DNA of 64,000 nt from Hypomesus transpacificus (taxonomy: Eukaryota; Chordata; Actinopteri; Osmeriformes; Osmeridae), in contig NC_061075.1 in assembly GCF_021917145.1 (NCBI RefSeq), positions 7,091,240-7,155,239 on the forward strand, read 5' to 3'. Shown here piece by piece: positions 47,523 to 64,000 of the stretch. Both the position numbers and the translations under genes were made by a program. Positions within the stretch are counted from its first letter, which is position 1, and each line of letters starts with the position of its first letter. Below the pieces are notes generated by a model. It saw only the letters and a program-made list of their open reading frames with translations. It was not told the DNA's origin and made no database searches.

Positions 47523-50500
47523 CAATAACATGAAGAAGACAAGGATCAAGGTATGGGAGGTAACTGTGTGGCCGTTTGTGAGAACTATGTTCATATTCAA
47601 AAGTGGCACGAGGAAGAAGTTGTAACAGTGGCCAGAAATCCAACTAACATGCTAACATGCACGCACAGTTTTGCATCTATTTTTACCATTCAAAACCATT
47701 GTCACCCCCTTACTATATGGTGCTTTGTTTTATGGAAAGCCTACCGGTGAAATTCTCACTTCACTTCTGGGTGATCTAGATATCCCAGTAGGAGGTCAGA
47801 AGTCCATTCCGTGGTTTCTTCTCTCACATGCACACATCATATCTCCCGATTGATCTTTGTGGTTATAGGTCAAATGAAAACACCCCGATTTGTAACCAGC
47901 TACTTCTGATCCAAGGGCATTTTCTCAGGAAGTTGGAAAACATAAACAAATATTGCCCATGTCTATGGGACACAGAGGTACTGCTTAATAACTTTCAGAA
48001 CAATCACCACCAACCCAGGACCAGGTACAGTTATGGTCTGAAGAAAGATTCTGACAGGAAAGAGTGACTACAGATTTCCTTCAAACTATGAACTGATCTG
48101 GGATAATTATCTGTTATGTTCATTAGCGACACCTCTAGTTTAAAACCAGTCTTTAAACAAATCAATGTTTTTACTCATAATGAGAGTCTGATCTGTGGCT
48201 AATAGAGAGCTTGTTGTTTGTGCCCTGGCAGGGATCCTCTCCTCTCATGTGTAACTGGCCCTGGCAGTGAGTCACACAAGCCCCAGGCCACGGAACCAAA
48301 CAGGGGGAACATTGTATATAAGCGTCCGTGAAGGGACTGAGCTCCCTGGGTCTAGCTTGTCACCACTGACCCAGACAAACGGAGCCTTTACTGCCAGGTT
48401 GCCAGGCCGTCAGCAAGCCGGCACCAGGCGCAAAGAGAGGGTTTTTGCAGGGACACTGGTGTCTTTCTGCTGGGGAGGGTTTAGGAACTGGTTACCATAG
48501 GATGAACGGCTCAGGTGATAATGGGGTGCCAAGGCCTAGAGCATCAAAACTGTCCTCAGGGGAGACTGGATTGTTATTGCAGCTCTTTCCGTGTCAGTAC
48601 ATGTCATACTGTTCCATTGGGTCCACATTAAACTAAAGGCCTGAATCGTCACTGAATATTTTTTATGCTCTCTTTCAGGTGCCTGCTGTTCAGGGGTTGA
48701 AAGGAATGGGAGAAACTTAAGGCGGCTGGCGTTTTGAAACGAGTCCAAAAAAAAAAGACACGGAATGAAGGGGACTAGGGGTCTTCTCCTCTCAGAGAGA
48801 ACCCTGCATAGCTGTGGTTTGGAAACCTTTCTGGGGGGAAAAAGGAGCCAAGTGAAGTCCGGCTTCTAGAATCCACAAAGGCAGGAGGACATGTTGGTTA
48901 GTGCCACCACGCCATAGTCCTGCCCCTGCTTCCGTCCCATCATCAGCTGCACTAATCCCTCCTCAATCCCCTTGCAGGACTGGGCCCTAGTCAGCCTCAT
49001 ACTAGCCTCGTCTAGGAGGAGGCTGTCTCTGCTGACAACACAGCCCCGCCACGCTTAGCCTCGCTTACGACTCCTCCTCCCAATCAACCCCCCCCCCCCC
49101 CGTCCAGCTAACAAGCGATGTTCCTCAAGGCGTGTGGACAGGGTCATTTTGAGCGCTGGTACTTAACTTTAGTTTGCTCGCCCTGTAGAGGGAGGTAAAG
49201 AAAGTAGCTAACTATGCTAATTCAAGAGTTTTAATCAATTGTTCTGCAGGGAGGGGAGGGCAGGGAGGAAACGAGGCCTGGAAAGCTATAATTCCACACC
49301 CTACCCCCCTCTGGAATTCACTCAGCTGCAGACTTCCACTGTTACTGACGACACTCTCACTTGAGTGTGAAATTCCTTAATATCCCATGGAAATGTCAGA
49401 AGGAACTGCCTTCTTTATTTTGCCAAGACTTCAGGCCACGAGTGGACTGCCGCAATTCAGTGATGTTCACATACCGCCTTCAACCGATGTGTAACGAATA
49501 AAATGAACGAGGGGGGATTTTAAGATAGGTTGGTGAATTTAGTGTGCTAGTTCAGTTATAGGCCTCCTTGTTGTTTGAGGTGGAGACGTCAGTATTTTCA
49601 TGTTTTGTTTGAATTCACGTTTTAGGAGAAAAAAAACTAAACACCCCTAAGTTGTTAATGAAGTTCAGAACATTTCTGAAAAAATATTTCAATAAATATA
49701 CTTTATATAGACAATGCAGTTTTTGAAGTCTAAACACAGGGAGTCAGTCTTCAAGTGTGTTGACAAGACACTTCATGATGAACACATTTGTCATTTTGAG
49801 TTTATTATTACAGTTTTAACTGACATGGTCATGCAAAACATTGCAGGTAAAACTTTGCAGCCAGTTGTTGCTACTGAAGACAACAGGCGCACTGAGGATA
49901 TTTACAGTTAGCTACATCTCATATTACTGTGGGAAGGACAGCATGTTTGGACAGTGGGAGAACAGCAGACCCACAGACGTTCTGAAGCACAGCTTGAGGA
50001 CACAAGATTCACACAGTGTCCTCACCTTGGAGCAGGGTGCAACACCTTCGTCTGAGGTCACAGCTGAAGACCCATCCATAAAGTGCGATCTTAGATCTTG
50101 GTAACCCCCCCCCCCCGTCCCCCACCCTTCTACACAACCCTCTCATAGCCTTGTTCACGAGAAGTTTATTTGTTATGTTTTACTACATCTTCAGTTGCTA
50201 AAACAAGCATATTGAGAGGAAAGACTCCCCAAAGCGATATGTTTGACACATGGGTATTTTCACAGTTTCAATTTGTTTCGTTTGTGTTTTGTTTCTTCTC
50301 ACAACCCAGAGATACTGCAAGTCTGGCATTCAAGGGATTGGGCAGGGCAGGCATTCAAGGTTGTACGCAAAAAGCCATTTATAACACTGACTGACTTATG
50401 AGAGGGTGCCATGTCCCGTTAGCATCCTGGGGCACATGATGGCTAATAACAATGGCTCTTTGAGATGGCTGTGGCGTGATTAATAAGTGTGTGTACAACA

Positions 50501-52824
50501 GAGTGCTCCAGACACAGGCATGCCTTCAGATCGCGGCTGCATCGGCACATCGAATAACATTTCCTCCCACACCATTCCACTGGAGTCTGAATGGTCCGTG
50601 CAACCCTTGGGGCAGGATTGCGTCACTGCTGTAGATACATTTCCATATTCCTACTCCAAAACCATAGTGTGAGGCTCACATTCTAAAGTTCTCTTACCTC
50701 CCCGGTCAGAACCTGTACAATTTGGAACGCCCTGTCGTGATGTAAACAGTGAAACACATGGGCCACTTCTGTTAAACTCGGAGTCAAACAAACACCCACA
50801 CACAAAACTCGTACAGTAGAACAATGTGTTGCAGAGTGCACCCACGTACAAAAGAGGATTTGTTCATTTTCAAAAGTTCATATTATGCGATACACATTGA
50901 AGCAGATGGGGGGCACACACACAAACAAACACGTGTTTCTGCTGGGGGGGGGTGATACTCCCACTCCATCCCCCTCCCCCCTGCCACCAGCACGTTCAAA
51001 CCGCAGCTCAATGCGCTGAAGAGCACGGCCGCCAGCCGAGTCCAGCTGGTTCAGACCCCCAGACGCCCGACCCACCGAAGAGGCTAACACAGTTGTCTGA
51101 CAAATTGCATCGCTCCCATTTACAAATCGCTGGAGTGGAGCCAAGGACTGTTCCAGATGGGAATCGGAACTCGTCTAAAGCTGTAGCTGTGAGGCAGAGG
51201 GTTCCCTCGGTTCTGTGATATCACTAGCGGACGTTATTAGGATGATCTGCATTCAAAGATATAGTGAGGAAAAAAAAAATACAAAAGGACAGGAGCCTGC
51301 AAAGATACTGTATAAAACAGTAAAGCTTTCTATTCGTCACACAGTGCAACCTGTAGAATCACATCGACAGGGCTGGGGTCAATTACATTTCCTTTTGGTG
51401 ATTGATCTTACGTTATCATTTTTTATTTTTTTTACGTTATTGTGTGGAAGGTGTTGCAGAGTGTTTGCAAGTCATTCTAACCTTTGAACAAGATACATGA
51501 AGTCATCGTTTTTAACCTTTGACCTCAGGCTGTCGAGTGAAATATATGGTGTAAAGGCACAGTACATGCTGTGCACAGGTTTGAAGAATTAGAAAGATAT
51601 ATATATATAAATGATTATGAACAGGGGCAGGGTTGGCGGTTGTAAAGCGAGGGAGTGGACTTGGTGGTTGTGAAGCCTCAGGGAAACTTCCTGGATTGTT
51701 GCTCTCTTCATGTCAAGTCAGGCCCCAGTTCCACAGGGCGGTACGCAGTCGAAAACAGCGAAGCCAGAACCATGACAGGAATTTTCATCTTCGGTTACGT
51801 TATTCTACAAGATTCTGCTGTATATTTTCAGTCATGCCTTATCAGGCAACAGAACATACATACATACAGCACACTCTCACCAATGGCATTATTCGTTGTC
51901 ATTTCCAAAATGCGATGAGAGAAAAATAAAAAAAGTGGCGATTGTGTTTGGAACTAATGTTCCACGCGTGCACGCGCATGTGCACACACGTATGGTAAAA
52001 AGATAATTGCCTTGCCTCTCACCCCCTTCCAATGGCAGATTGACCTCACTGCAGCATGCTCACAACACAACTCTCATCAAGCCGTGGTCGGGTTGTGATC
52101 ACAACAATACCAGAATATCGAGTGGGGATTCCCCACCCAGAGGTTTGATGGATGAGGGCGGGGGATGATGCTGAGGAATGAGAGGGTGCTGAATGAGAGA
52201 CCGTGAGCTGGCTTGCTCCCTGGGGTTTTTCCATCCGCCTGGAGTGACACACTGAGACACACACAGCTCCAGCTCGCCCTACATGGCAGCACAGTAACTG
52301 ATGTTGTGTAACTCCCATTTCAACACCCATCACATTGCATTGATTGAGTTTTCCCCAGGAGGGTAGGCTGTGCCCTGACAAAAAAAAGGGTTTCCCCCTC
52401 CCTCAAAAGCAGGAGAGTACAGAAACATCTACATATCGTCACCGTATCACAGCGAGGGCTGTTGTCTTCTTCTCCTCTCTGTCTCTCTCTGTCTCTCTCT
52501 GTCTCTCTCTGTCTCTCTCTGTCTCTCTCTGTCTCTCTCTGTCTCTCTCTGTCTCTCTCTGTCTCTCTCTGTCTCTCTCTGTCTCTCTCTCTCTCTCTCT
52601 CTCCTGGGGCCTGGAGGTCAGTCTTCCAGGGACAACGCGAGAGTCGGAAGCCTGAACCCCTCCCTCCCCCTCCTCCACAAACCCACTCCACCCTTTCTGG
52701 CAAACAAGCAAGGGGAGGAGGTGTGTGTGCAGGCGAAGAGGAGGGGCGGCGGCGTCGAGGTCAGTGAGGTCAGGCGGGCGGGGTGGTCGGGGATGGCGGG
52801 GCGTGGGGGAGGGGAGGGGGGGTG
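47523..52824. other. CHST7-SLC9A7 intergenic region and 3' UTRs
   Basis: No protein gene is seen. AATAAA on the plus strand near 49498 and 49691 could end a CHST7 transcript. On the minus strand TTTATT at about 50166 is a candidate SLC9A7 signal. The stretch 52470-52600 is a clean GTCTCTCT octamer repeat, about 1 copy per 8 bp for some 15 copies. A short C-run lies near 49089 and another near 50106. Confidence 0.5.
52475..52602. repeat. (GTCTCTCT)n octamer microsatellite
   Basis: GTCTCTCT repeats with almost no variation, then continues as (CT)n. It lies about 220 bp past the SLC9A7 stop codon, in the expected 3' UTR (GA-rich on the transcript). Confidence 0.9.
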
Positions 52825-63914
<11,090 letters not shown>

Positions 63915-64000
63915 TTAAAGGGGTTCGAACCAGTAGGAATTAAACCACAGGGGGGCCTGTACAGACAGACATTCATTCCTTCAAGTCCACCCAAGGGTGG

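Overview
This is vertebrate nuclear DNA from a ray-finned (teleost) fish. The genes are intron-rich with GT-AG splicing. Introns are compact and full of microsatellites, long G/C homopolymers and fish-type SINE fragments whose tails carry the 'GTCGCT..GGATAAAAGCGTCTGCTAAATG'-like motif. I cannot name the species.

Layout, left to right: HERC2 (minus, first five coding exons, runs off the left edge; 366-4757), NIPA1 (plus, 6172-8047), NIPA2 (plus, 9951-12509, with an optional 5' coding extension from 9640), CYFIP1 (minus, 30 coding exons, 13963-33389), an FNDC9-like single-pass fibronectin-III gene nested antisense in a CYFIP1 intron (plus, 19535-20182), TUBGCP5 (minus, 23 coding exons, 37808-45539), CHST7 (plus, intronless, 46266-47522) and SLC9A7 (minus, last seven coding exons, 52825-63836, runs off the right edge). 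I rebuilt every exon boundary by hand from splice signals and reading phase. The CYFIP1, TUBGCP5, NIPA1 and NIPA2 models translate without interruption to 1253, 1017, 309 and 369 residues, very close to the human lengths.

The order HERC2-NIPA1-NIPA2-CYFIP1-TUBGCP5 is the mouse chromosome 7 order and corresponds to human 15q11.2 plus HERC2. CHST7-SLC9A7 is a neighbour pair of human Xp11.3, so the window joins two blocks that are separate in human. HERC2/NIPA1 and TUBGCP5/CHST7 are head-to-head pairs, NIPA2/CYFIP1 and CHST7/SLC9A7 converge, and CYFIP1 starts just after TUBGCP5 ends. The genes share no single pathway: ubiquitin ligase (HERC2), Mg2+ transporters (NIPA1/2), WAVE-complex actin regulator (CYFIP1), gamma-tubulin ring component (TUBGCP5), Golgi sulfotransferase (CHST7), and trans-Golgi cation/proton exchanger (SLC9A7).

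The most unusual observations are: the FNDC9-like gene inside CYFIP1 (in human, FNDC9 sits inside the paralogue CYFIP2); a 30-bp tandem array that copies the HERC2 exon 3/intron 3 splice junction about ten times; an in-frame, glycosylation-site-rich N-terminal extension of NIPA2 resembling NIPAL4; two GC-AG introns in TUBGCP5, each with a GT exactly 4 nt downstream; acceptor sites abutting poly-C runs of up to 34 nt; an in-frame 12-nt alternative acceptor in SLC9A7; and a 446-bp solo LTR with a perfect 5-bp target duplication.
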